Assembly (NCBI GenBank): GCA_020744225.1 | Contig: JAGMWG010000003.1 | Location: 1,736,001 to 1,800,000 of the forward strand | Direction of reading: 5' to 3' | DNA: 64,000 nucleotides | From: Paraphoma chrysanthemicola | Taxonomy: Eukaryota; Ascomycota; Dothideomycetes; Pleosporales; Phaeosphaeriaceae | Shown here: positions 9,902 through 21,370 of the stretch, in pieces | Position numbering within the stretch: the stretch's first letter is position 1 | How the letters are laid out: each line of letters opens with the position of its first letter | The notes under the pieces: model-generated | The model's input: the letters and a program-made list of their open reading frames with translations, nothing else | Database searches by the model: none | Told to the model about the DNA's origin: nothing | Translations under genes and position numbers: made by a program

Positions 9902-12704
9902 CAAGGACATTCGCCAATCCACCATCGGGATGTCATGGTCTGTCGTCACCCCATGTTACATGCAGTTGTGCGGCAAAGTTACCACACACGTCAGGACCTC
10001 TCTATGCAGTATATCGTCTTGTGCGCGTACCTGCAGTAGCAACATCCGCGGCGTTCGCTGAAACCTGTCATGTAAGCCAACGGTCAAGCTAGATCCTCCT
10101 TTTTTTAAGATCGCAGCCATACGGTCAACGTTTACATTACGCGGTCAATCTGCGAACGCCGTGCCAATGCGGTCTCGAAGAAACGAGACTTGCAATTGTC
10201 TTTTTAAGGACTTCTTTACGACGCCGTCCAACAGAAAGAAAAGCCTCGGAATGAGACTACCGTAATGAGAGAAGGCATAGTCCGTAGCATACAGCCGTCC
10301 CAGTCGTACCCCCGGAGCTTTCAGTAATACTGGTACGCTACTTGCGGTTAATCGAAGTTGCGCCAAAGTCCTCCATACAACATCATCAACAAATGCACCG
10401 TAGTCACGTTGTGCTCCAGGTTGCCATCGTTTGGAACACTTCTAGATATGCGCAGGTTCCGCATCGGTTGAGCCCTATCACCATTTGAAAATCCAGTCAC
10501 ATGTATCCATACCAATAGGCGCTCCATTATGACTCGCTAAGTATGTCTTGTTCTCGTTAACCTTGACGATCGCCATCGTGCGTCGTTCTTTTGGAAACAT
10601 TCCAGAAACCTTGATCCTTGTAATTACCTTCATAGTCTATAATGTCAGTAGTGTGGCATTGCCACGGCGAAAGGGACCTCGGTCGAGTCACCCCCGAGCT
10701 ACATGAAGGAAGCGCCAATTAATATACTGGAACAAGACCCCAGGGTGAACAACACACTAGGCAAGCTCTACACCTCTCATAGGCAACTGCACCACGGCAC
10801 TTGGTCCGCATGTTTGCATTTCAGATTCGAGCTGCCAGCCTATCACATTTCACCGATGCAAGATGCCGTGCAACGTCCCGCATTGAGCATATCGTAGCGA
10901 GTCATGGTCATCTGGGCAGCAACCTTCGGAGGGACCCCGCTCTCCAAGAAACCCCAGACTCCGCATCCGCTTCAACGAATCGCACCATATCGAGCGATTC
11001 CTTTGTTGTTTGTATCCCAAGCGCAGTGGCTGAACCACACATGGCAACACGTTATCATTCACGGCTCCTCGCGCAGCTCATCCGCAAAGGTGGGGTCCAC
11101 CATTCTTCTCGAGAGCTTCGAGAAGATGTGACAGAAGGCGCCGACTTGCTTCGACCCTGCGGTGGGAAGCCACAAACTTACTTCATTGGTAGCAACACAA
11201 GTGTTGGCGAAGATTATGCTGCGACGTGTGGCTGGTCATCAGCGGACACAGCAGCTTACGCTCTAGCGGCGACGACGCCAAGTTTTGGTAGGGGTATTTA
11301 GCACCGCATTGTGAAGGAGACCGAGCAGCAATTCATGAAAGTTATGCACGTTGATGGTATCTCGGACTTCGACTGTTACACATAAAGTTTAGTCCAGAAT
11401 GCGAAGCGCTCGTTGTTCAATCAGAATGTCGCACTGGACAGGGCAATCATGTTCGCTCCGCAGCATCACTCCACCAACATCGTCCCCTTGTATAAGCCCT
11501 AGCAGGTAGCCTCATGTGCCTGTCCAAGTTTCGAAACCTTCCAGAACACCCTAGGAGTGGATCCGGGTAAAACCAGCAACCTGTGGGGTGCATGCACACT
11601 CGGCTCATTAGGCCCATGATCCCTACTGGATTTGGGGCGCACCCTGCAGTGGTCAATATCGGCTTCATATTGCGTCTTTCCGAGATTTGGCGCTGTTTGC
11701 GCGCTTGTAAGACATAGGTCTTTGACGCCTTGGTCATTTGCTTCGTGCCCTAAGAGACGCATTATGGAAATAGACATTTGTACAAGTGATCGGTAGTTAA
11801 GCATCAAGGTTGGGACTCGTCGTTTGTATGTTCCCTCTTGAGAAGTGTCGTCAATAACCTAGGACTTGATTGCGCCTAGCCTCGTCCGACGATGACTGCT
11901 GATCCAGTCTCGAGCGGCTTCAGCCACCGTCCCGTACCGAGCCCAAAGCTCATCTACACTGCACCTCGGTACCCACAGATCTTTGATCTACCCCACAATA
12001 CCACCGGACTTATACAAGCATGATCTGCTCTACTGAGAACCTGGCTTTGACCAGAGATCTTCATAGTCTCATGCTCCGTGCGGAGGCCATGATGTAAGCG
12101 TAATGCTTTAGCTTTCTCCGTGCCCAAGTGAGCAAGTCTAAGCTGAGCCTGTGATCAGTCTGCTTGGGGCTCAGACAAAGCACAGCCAGCTCTTCTCTTG
12201 ACCGCTGAGGTCGCAGCCGAAATGGTCCCTACGAGGACGCATAATACTGGCCACCTCCTGTTGTGCCCTTTGTTGGTGACTTGACGGTATGGTGCGTACT
12301 GTCGTAAACAGAATCCGAGCAAGGAGGAGTCTCAGATTCTTCGGCGAGGCGACTTCGAGGGGTCGTAATGTCGTCGTCCTGGTACTTGGCGCTGACAATT
12401 GGACTAGAATGGGGACCTTTGTGTAGGTTGGTGGCTTCGGGTCTGTGCATTCGACCCAAAAATGAGTTGGCGCAACCGCCACTCGTGTCACCTACATGAC
12501 AGCCCCTCTCGCGCGTCACGAGATTTCGCTGATCTTCCAGTGTCTCGATAGTGGGGCCACACTAGGCTTATTAGACAAGAAGCCTGATCTGTCCTTCGCA
12601 TGAAGGCCGAGCCATTCGTGCCTCGGCCATGGCGAGTGTGGAGCGCACACTGAGAGGTTTTGCTGTTCATCAGAGTCAATCATTCACCACGTGGATGATT
12701 GCGT
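9902..12704. other. 2.8-kb stretch without an intact gene
   Basis: No intact gene could be built on either strand. There is a T-rich run at about 10100-10107. The only protein-like content is on the minus strand between 11059 and 11804 and is broken by stops and frame changes (separate entry). The right end should contain the 3' region of the Zn2Cys6 gene. Confidence 0.5.
11059..11804 (-). other. protein-like segments in broken frames, possible gene relic
   Basis: Several minus-strand stretches read like real protein but do not join into one frame. 11804-11499 opens with MLNYRSLVQM and contains EPSVHAPHRLLVLPGSTP. A segment near 11370-11280 reads INVHNFHELLLGLLHNAVL. 11235-11059 contains SIIFANTCVATNE and ends RRMVDPTFADELREEP followed by a stop. 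I do not recognise the family. Introns might reconcile some frames, but no clean splice chain was found, so this could be a decayed gene or chance. Confidence 0.25.
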
Positions 12705-14998
12705 TTATGATTCAAACTTCAGTCCAGCTGTCCTGAGCCACATCTGTCGCTTGCCCTCAGCTTCGCGAATGATCTCGGCCGAGAGACGAAGGCTAGGAGC
12801 AAGGTGAGCATAGCGTTCCATCTCGAGCACTACATTGTTGATGATATCGTCCATGGTTGCGGGAGGTGGCAGAAGCTGTGATAGTGACGCAGTCATGGTT
12901 GCACCCATGATGAGTAGGGTCTGTGAGATGATCCTATTACGCGGTCAGCATAGTCGTCATTGATTTATTTGGGGAAACTTACGATAATGCTCCTTGAAAC
13001 AGATAAGGTAGATGTCCAGCATGGTGTGCCGTGATGTATTCCAGCTGCCTCACACAAGCTTCCAAGCATTTATGGCAATTGTCTTGAACGCTCGAATCCA
13101 TAGCCAGACTTTCGTCCTGGAGAACGAGGAGCACGTATGGGCGGAAGATGATGGTTCGGCAGGCAAAGTAGCGCAGCCTCAGGACGGTCTGCACAGGATT
13201 CTGTAGCGGCACTCGATCGAGCGGGAATTGCATAGCCTGTGGCAGTCCTGCATACCACTGGTTCAGTTGGTAGTCCAGCTCGACGACCAGTGGATCTAGT
13301 TGCGCAACAGAAGTAGCTGCAGGCCCTTTGGAGTATGGTGTCGTTCGGATATACAACATAGAACTCACGCGGTTGAGCAGTCTTCGCAGCGCAATTTCTG
13401 CAAGAAAGTACCACAGTTCATCGCGACCTACGGCTTCCATCCCCAGATCCTCGAATCCGGTAGGCAGCGAAAAGCCTTCTTCAAATTGTGCAATACCGGA
13501 GTGTGGAAGATCAAGCTCCGCTAATAGATCACTGGGAAAACGTGTCAGCGATATCCAATGACTCCATTAAGCTGCCGTACCTTTCAATCATAACAGCATT
13601 CCAGTACACTCGCTTGCCCAGCTCTTCTTCAGCCGGGGACACTCTCCCTGGTGCGCTGAGCAGTAGTTGCAATTTCATGCTGGCACCCGACAGAACGTTC
13701 CAGGCCTCAACAGGCCGTACTAGGTAAACAAGATATGCTGCAGCCAGAATTTGGCATTGCGCCGCAACCATGTTGTTCCTAGTCATGACGCTGGGTAGAA
13801 GGCCCCAGGCGGCGGCAAAATAGGCGAGCCCTGGAGGCTCCTTCTCGGGACTTTGCTGGGTAATGCTTCCTGTGCTCCCAGCGTGCCCAAGCGCGAGAAC
13901 CAAAAGAACAATGCAACTCTCGGGTCCATCGCGGAAGCCGTGGGCAAGGGCAGTCTGGTAGTAAGTGCTCCATGTATACGGGTTTACGCAGGCGTAGAAG
14001 ACATTCACCCTCTCAAAATATGCCTGAACGTAGGCTCCGGTGTTGGACAAATCCAGACCTCGAGAACTGCTGAGACTGACTGAGTCGCGGTTCATCTCTA
14101 GTTGAAGTAAAATCTTTGCGTCGTACTGCCGTGACACAAGCTCTCGAATCATGGGTGAGGCCAACAAATTCAGGGCTGCAGTGTTATGCGTTTTAGGCAT
14201 GGTCGAGATGTTGGAAGGATGATTTGTCCAAGTGCCTATGCCGTTGATTGGCTGTACCATGCCGAGGTGGAGGATGTTGCCAGAACTTCGAGCCAAAAAG
14301 TCCTCGCTTGTGGTGTTGCTAGCGGCTGGCGAATGTGACGAGATGGAGAAACCATTGGTAAGATTTGTTTGCAGCAGACCTTCGATGCGGTTCAGGTGTT
14401 CCAAGATAAGCTTGTCTCCAGCGTCCAACTTGATACCGGGTTCCCGGTAGATGCATTCTGCATTGAGTTCCGTGCAAAGTCTACATTTGGGCCTTGTACC
14501 ATCGCAACGCGACTTCCTTGATCGACATATTTCACACTACTTCAATGTCAGCCCGAAACTTGTCAGCGCAGGAAACGGAATATGCAATACCGCAATAGTG
14601 GCGCGACGTCGCGGATAGTCTATAGTGTCTGTACTGGGGCGCTTTTTTGCGCTTGGCCGTGGCTCAGTACTCGTGCCGTTGCTGCTGTTGCTCGTAGGTG
14701 CGGTGCCATTTGATTGCGCGGGTGGGGTGTGATCATTCGACATTTCACGGTCTGTACCAGAGGATTGAGACATATTGCGGGGTCGTTTCTTGAAAGGATT
14801 GCTCAGAGCACCGTTGCCGGAGAAGAGGCCATTTGGCGACTCAAGGAGATGAGGAGACCTGAGTGCGGATTTGAGAACAAAATTGCCCGCGTCCGGTAGA
14901 GTGGAAAGATTAAGGCAGAAGGAGTCTCGCGGAAACTGTCCATTGGTGGTTGCTGCTGACACGGGACTAACGTCTGGAGAAGGCGTCAATTCCGCCAT
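12705..14998 (-). CDS. Zn2Cys6 transcription factor with fungal-specific domain
   Basis: Four exons: 14998-14591, 14536-13581, 13531-12983 and 12933-12705, giving 713 aa; all junctions keep phase. The binuclear zinc cluster begins exactly at the first splice junction: Cys137, 140, 147, 154, 157 and 164 (CX2CX6CX6CX2CX6C). The preceding 136 residues are Ser/Asn/Pro-rich with a basic KKRPS patch. After a short dimerisation-like helix (LDAGDKLILEHLNRIEGLL), residues ~220-640 form the fungal-specific regulatory domain, with an ALRRLLNRVSSMLY block. The protein should bind DNA in the nucleus; its targets are unknown. The first ATG of the frame is at 14998. No adjacent metabolic cluster hints at a pathway. 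Confidence 0.9.
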
Positions 14999-17212
14999 GA
15001 TTGGTGGACGGATAGACGGCGGCCGGGGCAGGCTGCACTCAAGCTCTGCGGCGTGCGCAGCCACGATATCGACAATGTCGGAGATGCAAAGGCGGCGAGG
15101 AATGTCAAATAGGTACTGCACAGGGGCGAGACAAAGGAACGTAAGTACACGCAGCAGTAAGACGGGAGACTAGCATCGAATATATCAACCCCAAATTTCG
15201 CCTCTCTTAGCTCACGAAGCCTCCAAATCGCCTCTGCGAGATGAAGGATGCGAACGCGGGGATGGCATGGGGCTTGAGGCACTCCGCACTGTGCTCAGAC
15301 AATCAAAAACGGCGCCAAAATCGTCTGCAGGGGTGTCGAGTGGACGGCCCATTGAGTCCACCGGGTTCGTGACTCTTGCAAGCCTTCGCTGGTCGTCAGC
15401 AATTTGCCTCCAATCCTACGAGACATTCACTAGGAGAACAAGTGTGCACACGACAACGGCGGAAGCCACGAGCCGATGGTGTGTGAATGGCCTGCTTACA
15501 GAACATTCTGCAGGAAGCCCGAGGATTGAGTATGACCAGATTCTGCTTAGCCGTTACGGCGTGCGGCAACTCCGGACAGGATAGCGAAGCGAGGTCTTGT
15601 GCCACACAGCCTTTACGTGCATGCCAGCCGCGCAGAACAGGCTAAACACAATCAGATACCGCCAACGAGGCGACACGACGCTTAGCACTGACGAGGGTCC
15701 CAGCATCAGAGCGATCAGCGCGAAGCCAACGCCGGCAGCGCTCGTAGATTGCTGCCAAGCTGTGCAACATGTATTCGAAGTGTGTGTGAAGTTCTGATAG
15801 GTCAGTCCAACTTCCATGCCGCAATCAATATCAGATCAGCACCCAAGTGCCAGCAGCAGCAGGGCTCTGTGTGCGTCACACTAGCATCGTGGAAGCTTGA
15901 GAGAACGCGGAGGAAGCGCGACATTGCCAGCCAGTCAAAGTTCGTGAACCATGCAGTGGGCCCCCCACTACGGCACCAAAGGTACATACACCTGCTGCTC
16001 GTTGCAGTCATTACTTTGCAGTCTGCAACGCCCATTCACCGCTTATCGTGTCAAATTTGTCGCATACGTCGAGGTCGCAAATGCCATCTTGTTGAAGTGC
16101 ATAGAGACATATGCGGGTTCGTGGCTGGCCATACAGTATTTATGTGGAAGTGTTCCAACAAGGAAGGCTTCCAGAAGTCAGAAGGGACAGGATCCTTCGA
16201 TCTGCGAACGAGGAGGCTTGGACCCGCGCGAACAGGGTTGCTGTCCGTGTCAAATTGTGGCCTGCGCCTGCTCCAACATCACCGTTGGCCAGCCTTGGAG
16301 TAGGTCAGATCGTCTTATTGCGCTTGTAGCCCGCGAGAATAGCCGGTGGATTCCTGAGTCTGACATAACACTTCGCGCGTGGTGGTGTAAGAAAGCGCCA
16401 GCTGAAATGCGCATTCAAATGTCGGTCGACGGGAGTTTGTCCTCAAGCTCTATGTGGTCAACAGGTACTTAGCAGCATCGCAATGGATCACTAATGTGCG
16501 CAGATGCTTGACATGCGGAAAAGTTGGTATCCGATGCTTTTCTATGCAGGCTGCTGGCAGATGCGTCCAGCCTTACACAACTCGTTCCAGATTCCCTTGA
16601 GGTAGAAGAACGTAGTAAAATTCTGTTGGCAATTGAAGACCTTTGTGAAAATTAGCCGCTGAGCTTCATTCGCGACTTCTCGAGCCTAACAAGGGCAAGA
16701 AGATTGTGGGCGTAATGCTAATGGCATGTTGGCAGCTGTGGATGCAAGTGGTGATTCCCAGAACGGACACGACTCGACACTTTATGCAGGGCTGCAGCCG
16801 AAAAGCGTAACAAGAGCGTGGGCTGTACGGATGCGTTCTCATGAATACCTTTAGAGATATCCTAGGACATGCAATCGGGCCATAAGGTTGATGAGGCACC
16901 GCAAGGTTGTCAACCAGACACATGACGAGGAGTGCCAGAGACGTTGCTTCTGAGCTTGTAGGGGGTGCCTCATTAGGAGACAGGGCGGAATGAGTGGGAT
17001 TCGCAACTTCTCAAGCTTTACAGATTGTTTGTCTACATGTACGTCCAACGCCCGCGCCAACAATGGACGTGCGACAAAAGAGCCACACAGTGATGGAGCG
17101 AACTGAATCCGACACCGCCATCATACCATAGTCAAAGTGAGTTTAGTTTGCGTCTCAAATACAACTTTCTCAGTACGAATCAAATATCTCGTTACGGCCA
17201 CATACACCTGAG
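14999..17212. other. 2.2-kb intergenic region
   Basis: This holds the 5' region of the Zn2Cys6 gene and sequence up to the 162-aa gene. Apart from a hydrophobic minus-strand frame near 15554-15817 (separate entry), I see no supportable gene. Short frames at 15749-16472 lack codon bias or motifs. Confidence 0.45.
15554..15817 (-). other. hydrophobic open frame, possible exon of a membrane protein
   Basis: The frame contains two membrane-like stretches, GVGFALIALMLGPSSVL and YLIVFSLFCAAGMHV. It could be an exon of a multi-exon membrane protein on the minus strand, with neighbours around 15150-15280 (ILHLAEAIWRLRELREAKFG) and 15900-16035. No consistent splice chain or family could be established, so this is tentative. 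Confidence 0.2.
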
Positions 17213-17757
17213 ATGAAGCACAAGGCACTGGATGCCATCACGTCGCAAACGATAAGACCCGGCGCACTGGAAGCTGCCACAGATCCAGACAAGACGGAGG
17301 GAAAACAGCAGGCTACTGGCATGACTGTATGTGCACCCAAGGGTCCAGGTCCAATATGCACAACAAGCTCACCTTTCCGCAGCCCCGTAGCAAAACGCAC
17401 GATGCCGGCCCAGACGCACCCACGAAGCGCTCTGCACCCTTTGGGCAACGAACAAATGACACGAAGTCAGCAACCAAACTCGTCGAAGAGGTGGTCCATG
17501 GCGTGAAGGCGGCAGTCGATGGTGCCATATTCTGGGTCGAGAAGAAAGCTGATGAATTGAGCTCCCATTCGGACAGCACTGGACCTTACGCATCCCCAGC
17601 GAACTGCGCGTCCTCAGATCTCGATGCTATTGCGACTGGCGCCTCACCGGCTATGTCAACAACGAAACAAAACGATGATAGGGACAGGCGGGACAAGGCT
17701 GACATGACTGGTGAAAGGGGTCCGGACAGGCCTGGCGATAAGTTTTCTCAGCATTGA
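17213..17757 (+). CDS. hypothetical protein, 162 aa
   Basis: Two phase-0 exons, 17213-17326 and 17383-17757. They are separated by a 56-nt intron with a GTATGT donor and a pyrimidine-rich CCGCAG acceptor. Most of the protein is hydrophilic and looks disordered. One amphipathic helix, KLVEEVVHGVKAAVDGAIF followed by WVEKKADEL, lies near the middle. The tail is strongly charged (DDRDRRDKAD). There is no signal peptide and no known domain. The alternative reading, one longer exon starting at 17329, would skip the canonical donor. The gene is plausible because of the clean intron, but function is unknown. Confidence 0.5.
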
Positions 17758-18096
17758 AGGCGTACAGGCGATAGGCGGCGAGTTGTGGGGCCAGGCTTAT
17801 TCGTAGCATGAGATTGAATGAGCCAATGCCATTTTATGGCCCATCATCAATGAAAGCAGAACACGAAAGTACATAACTACGTTGAGGAGATGACGAAGAG
17901 GCTGGCGGACCCGCAAGTGGAGTGAAAGTGGGGAACTGCGCCAATCATAACAAAATACCTCGGCTCCATAACTTAACACGACGTCGTCGGTCTTTCTGCA
18001 TTCGCAACAAAGGCAGTCAGACGAGCGAGATCACATTGTCTTTCACGTCCACATTTCTTGAGACCAACATCTGAAGTTCAACAAGATCAAAACGCA
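17758..18096. other. intergenic
   Basis: Short gap before the small membrane protein gene on the same strand. I see nothing beyond a probable promoter. Confidence 0.5.
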
Positions 18097-18600
18097 ATGG
18101 CCTCAGCTACGACAACAAACAAGCACCCGCTTCTCCTTGCAGCGGCGGTTGCGCACGGAGTCCTCGCTCTGGGACATACGGTAATAACGAATCACTGCAT
18201 GAGATACTCCACCATTTACTAAAATGGCGCTAGACAAAAGGGCTGGACCAGTTCAAGCATCCATCTCTTAACACACTGCCGACTGCACTGCGCGGTGCCG
18301 TCAAGGCGGGATGGTACGAGGGCAGTGTCTTCTTCGCCATCATGGGTACTACCACCTACACTGATGCGCGCCACTGGTCGACTGACGTTTGGACAAGGCA
18401 TTTTGAACTACAAGTGGTCAAAGACTGGAATTTTCGACATATACGACAAATCCATCGCCACGCTGCTCATCAGTTTGCTTGTCGGAGCCGGCGCCAGCTA
18501 CTACAAGAGCGGCGACAAACCCACAGCGGGAACTTTAGCCATTGTTGCAATTCTCCAGGGGCTAGGCGTTCGAAACGGTTCGTACTCGCGCCTTGCTTGA
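18097..18600 (+). CDS. small multi-pass membrane protein, 132 aa
   Basis: Three exons: 18097-18180, 18234-18345 and 18398-18600. The first intron ends GCTAG. The second carries a perfect CTGAC branch site and an AAG acceptor. All phases agree. About four hydrophobic segments are visible: LLLAAAVAHGVLALGH, a WYEGSVFFAIMGI region, IATLLISLLVGAGASYY and a C-terminal TLAIVAILQGLGV. A Lys-containing loop (KGLDQFKHP) follows the first. Small proteins of this layout are widespread in Pezizomycotina and unnamed as far as I know; the membrane in which it sits is unknown. Confidence 0.75.
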
Positions 18601-19003
18601 GGGTTATTTAACCAGCGTTATCTGCTTGGATGCTTATGATCTAGTAGGATGGGCTTGAACAAAGGAGGGGTGTTGAGAGTATCCCGAACTTTTTCCTCAC
18701 TTGGCTTGAAAGCAAAGGCATGGGCCGACAGAGATCGTGCAATAATAGCAAGATTCAAGTTTTCGTTCGTAATTATTATGTATGTTCTGCTCCTTCAACC
18801 CTTACCAGTGCCATTTCTCCCAGCAGGGAACACGAACCGGCTATGAATCCAAAATCCCCATAGTGGGGGAGGGAAGAGGAGTCGTGGTCCCAGCCTGTAT
18901 AACACCGAGAATCATGTCAGTCCAATGCCATCTGCGCCCCGAATACTTCGAACTGTCATCTTGCCTACCAAGAGCAGCGTTGGTAGATTCCTTGTTCCTC
19001 CGT
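18601..19003. other. intergenic, shared 3' ends
   Basis: Convergent gap between the membrane protein gene and the 320-aa gene. No gene seen. Confidence 0.5.
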
Positions 19004-19966
19004 CTAGCCCTTCTCGATTTCGCCAGCCTTCTTGTTCATCTTGGCGATGTTGACAGGGACCTGGCGGGTGCTGGCGCCGAGCAGACGGCGAAGGCGAGCG
19101 ACATAGTAATCCTCTACAGACTTGGTGGGGTCAGTCGTGTGCTCGTCATGGGCCAGCTGTTCCAAACGGTAGCATGCACGATCCAGATTATCCTCAAGCT
19201 CCTCGGCCCAATTGCTTTTCTCGGTAACTCCGTCGCTCTTGCCGCTGACGTGGCTACGCAGACTATCGCTGTCGAGTGCAGTCGTGCTCGTGGACGACGC
19301 GTGCTGAGCAAGGGTAGTGCCGGTGGCGGGGGGCGCGGCATGGTTCGGCAGGTCCTTTGAGGTAAAGGATAGATACTCAACGATGCGCGGGTTAACCGTC
19401 GGAGAGCCTAAAGCAATAGGCACTGAGCCTTGACCCAGAGGAGATGGACGAGGTGGGGACTTAGACGTACTAACGTGTCCTGGACAGTCCTTGTCCTTAC
19501 AGCCTTCGCTCATCACCTCGCAATTGCTCGCCGCGTCGCAATCGTCACACTCACCAGCAACCGAGGGCTCGGCGGAGCGAATGCAAGACGAAGCAACATC
19601 GGTGCCGCGATGGTGGTGATGACGATGGGACGACTTGCGCTCCTCAATCTTCAGCTTGGCGAGCCTATCGCCGATCACACTGAAGCCGCGACCGCGGAAG
19701 GGAAGACGAATGTTCAGCGAGGGAGTTGGGGAACCCACGATTGGCGTGTTGATGGGCGGCGACGGGTACATGGCCTCTTCGGCGGACTCATTGAGAGACT
19801 CGGTGATGGGCGCGAGGATCTTGGTGACGGCTGCAAAGTCCATGGGCGGGGGAGGGTCCACAACCTCACAGTCAAGAGCCTCGGTCGCCGGAGTGGGATG
19901 AGGGACAGAGGGCCCGTCAGACTGGGAGTCTAGTGAAGTGACCTTGGTCGTCGTGCTGGAAGCCAT
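19004..19966 (-). CDS. hypothetical acidic protein, 320 aa
   Basis: Single open frame of 320 aa, starting at an ATG (gccATGG on the coding strand). It is Ser/Thr/Pro-rich and mostly disordered at the N-terminus. A His-rich run (HRHHHHR) lies near residue 117 and a Cys/Asp-rich patch (GECDDCDAASNC) just after. The C-terminal ~80 residues look folded and helical: NWAEELEDNLDRACYRLEQL and VEDYYVARLRRLLGA. No known domain is recognised. The His/Cys patches might bind metal, but that is conjecture. Confidence 0.7.
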   Translation of the reverse strand: MASSTTTKVTSLDSQSDGPSVPHPTPATEALDCEVVDPPPPMDFAAVTKILAPITESLNESAEEAMYPSPPINTPIVGSPTPSLNIRLPFRGRGFSVIGDRLAKLKIEERKSSHRHHHHRGTDVASSCIRSAEPSVAGECDDCDAASNCEVMSEGCKDKDCPGHVSTSKSPPRPSPLGQGSVPIALGSPTVNPRIVEYLSFTSKDLPNHAAPPATGTTLAQHASSTSTTALDSDSLRSHVSGKSDGVTEKSNWAEELEDNLDRACYRLEQLAHDEHTTDPTKSVEDYYVARLRRLLGASTRQVPVNIAKMNKKAGEIEKG

Positions 19967-20374
19967 GGTTGCTGCGAGGCGTTAGTTGGTGGACATGCGC
20001 GCTCACACGGCTCACTTTACCCCGAGTGCGCCTCGCTTCGGATTGTGTGCGAGGTATGAATTGGGCAGTTGAGAAAGAAGAAATATCTACTTGCAGTCGT
20101 CCTTAAACGTCTGCGAGCGTGCAAGTGCAACCGTTGTCGAGTGTTGCGGGAGGTGAGTTTGGGCAAAGGTGGAGGAGAAAAACCTCGTGCGCCTGCCCGC
20201 TGTTATGCAGTGAGGAGTAACGACCAGCGGCGGTCCCATGGACAGCAGGTGAATGTCCCGCAATCAGAGGCTACGGCCCGGCGCAACGCTCCAAACGGAA
20301 GTTCGACCATATTGTTTGCAACCAGGACCAGACTCGTCAGAGGACCTTCACCCGCCCGACCACAGGCAGGGCCA
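19967..20374. other. intergenic
   Basis: Gap between two minus-strand genes, with the promoter of the 320-aa gene on the left and the 3' end of the PQ-loop gene on the right. No convincing coding content. Confidence 0.5.
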
Positions 20375-21370
20375 TCACCGCGCGTCTTCACCACCGTCAC
20401 CTGAGCTTGTACTCCGCCGCATGGCCGCAAGCTCCCCCGATGGCGTCCTGAAGACCGAAGTGCTCGAAGGAAGCTCGCGAAGTGCAATGCCAGACGCAAC
20501 AGTGGTGTTGACTGCAGCGCTAGGAGAGCTTGACAAAACTGATGGGTCTTCTATGACAGCCTCATCTCCCCCTTCTCTCAGGTATTGTCCCTTGAGCCAC
20601 GGGACGAAGTTGTAGTACGCGCCACAGATGAAAATACCAATCCAGAGGACGAGTTCCGTGCCGTAGATGACCATACCAAGAACATCCAAATTGGGCTGAA
20701 AAACAACAGAGATGAGAGAAAAGACATCACCTAGCGCGTCGATGCCAACGAAGATGAAGGAAATGCCGCGGACAGTGCGATGAACGTAGACGTCAACGTA
20801 GTGTCTAAGAACGCCGGCTGCCAGTAGCGCAGCAGATGCAACAGCCATCAAGATTGCAGGCCACTTGATGTCTCTGTCGTTCGCGTGACCAATGCCAATA
20901 ACAAGACCAGCTTGGATAGCTCCCATGACCAATGCTACTGGAACAACAACCATGAGTGACCGGAGTACCGTCCAATTCTTTTCATGGTAAGCAAGTCGTA
21001 GTTTGGGAGTCAAGGTAGCAGGGGAATAGACCTTTTCATAGTAGTAGCACTGGATCCAAGTCACTAGACTCAGACATGTCAAGATCTGTGGCTGTATTTG
21101 CAAGGCTATATTGAAGTCTTCTGCAATGTTGTACACGCCGAGGGGAACGCCCGCCCAAGCCCAGAGCATCATCATTGTGGGCTGGAGGCCGATAGCGTTG
21201 TGTCGACGATAGTTGATGATGATTTGTGGTATAAGCTGCAGGTGTTTGTCAGGGCTGTATAAAAGATCGCGGAGTTGATCATTCGTGTTAACAGGGAGTG
21301 AACTGACTTGTATAGACCAGCACACAGCCCCCATGGTTCCCAGGACATTTGCAGCTATTGGAACATCCAT
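20375..21370 (-). CDS. PQ-loop repeat seven-helix membrane protein
   Basis: Two exons, 21370-21308 and 21235-20375, giving 307 aa. The start is the ATG reading MDVPIAANVLG. The first PQ-loop is complete (LIPQIIINYRRHNA) and is formed across the splice junction; the second reads VVFQPNLDVLGM, with QP at the motif position. About seven membrane segments follow the expected spacing, and a ~60-residue Ser/Thr-rich cytoplasmic tail ends the protein. PQ-loop proteins include lysosomal/vacuolar cystine and cationic amino-acid exporters (cystinosin, Ypq1); the substrate here is unknown. The 72-nt intron has a GTCAGT donor and is a multiple of three without stops, so retention would give a longer protein. 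Confidence 0.88.
   Translation of the reverse strand: MDVPIAANVLGTMGAVCWSIQVSSLPVNTNDQLRDLLYSPDKHLQLIPQIIINYRRHNAIGLQPTMMMLWAWAGVPLGVYNIAEDFNIALQIQPQILTCLSLVTWIQCYYYEKVYSPATLTPKLRLAYHEKNWTVLRSLMVVVPVALVMGAIQAGLVIGIGHANDRDIKWPAILMAVASAALLAAGVLRHYVDVYVHRTVRGISFIFVGIDALGDVFSLISVVFQPNLDVLGMVIYGTELVLWIGIFICGAYYNFVPWLKGQYLREGGDEAVIEDPSVLSSSPSAAVNTTVASGIALRELPSSTSVFRTPSGELAAMRRSTSSGDGGEDAR

Noticed and set aside
11760..11835. Resemblance to 5S rRNA (GTAGTTAAGC followed by GGTTGGG)
   Set aside because: Only a short box-like core matches; the flanking stems, the 5' CATAC-type start and the 3' end do not pair. Probably chance.
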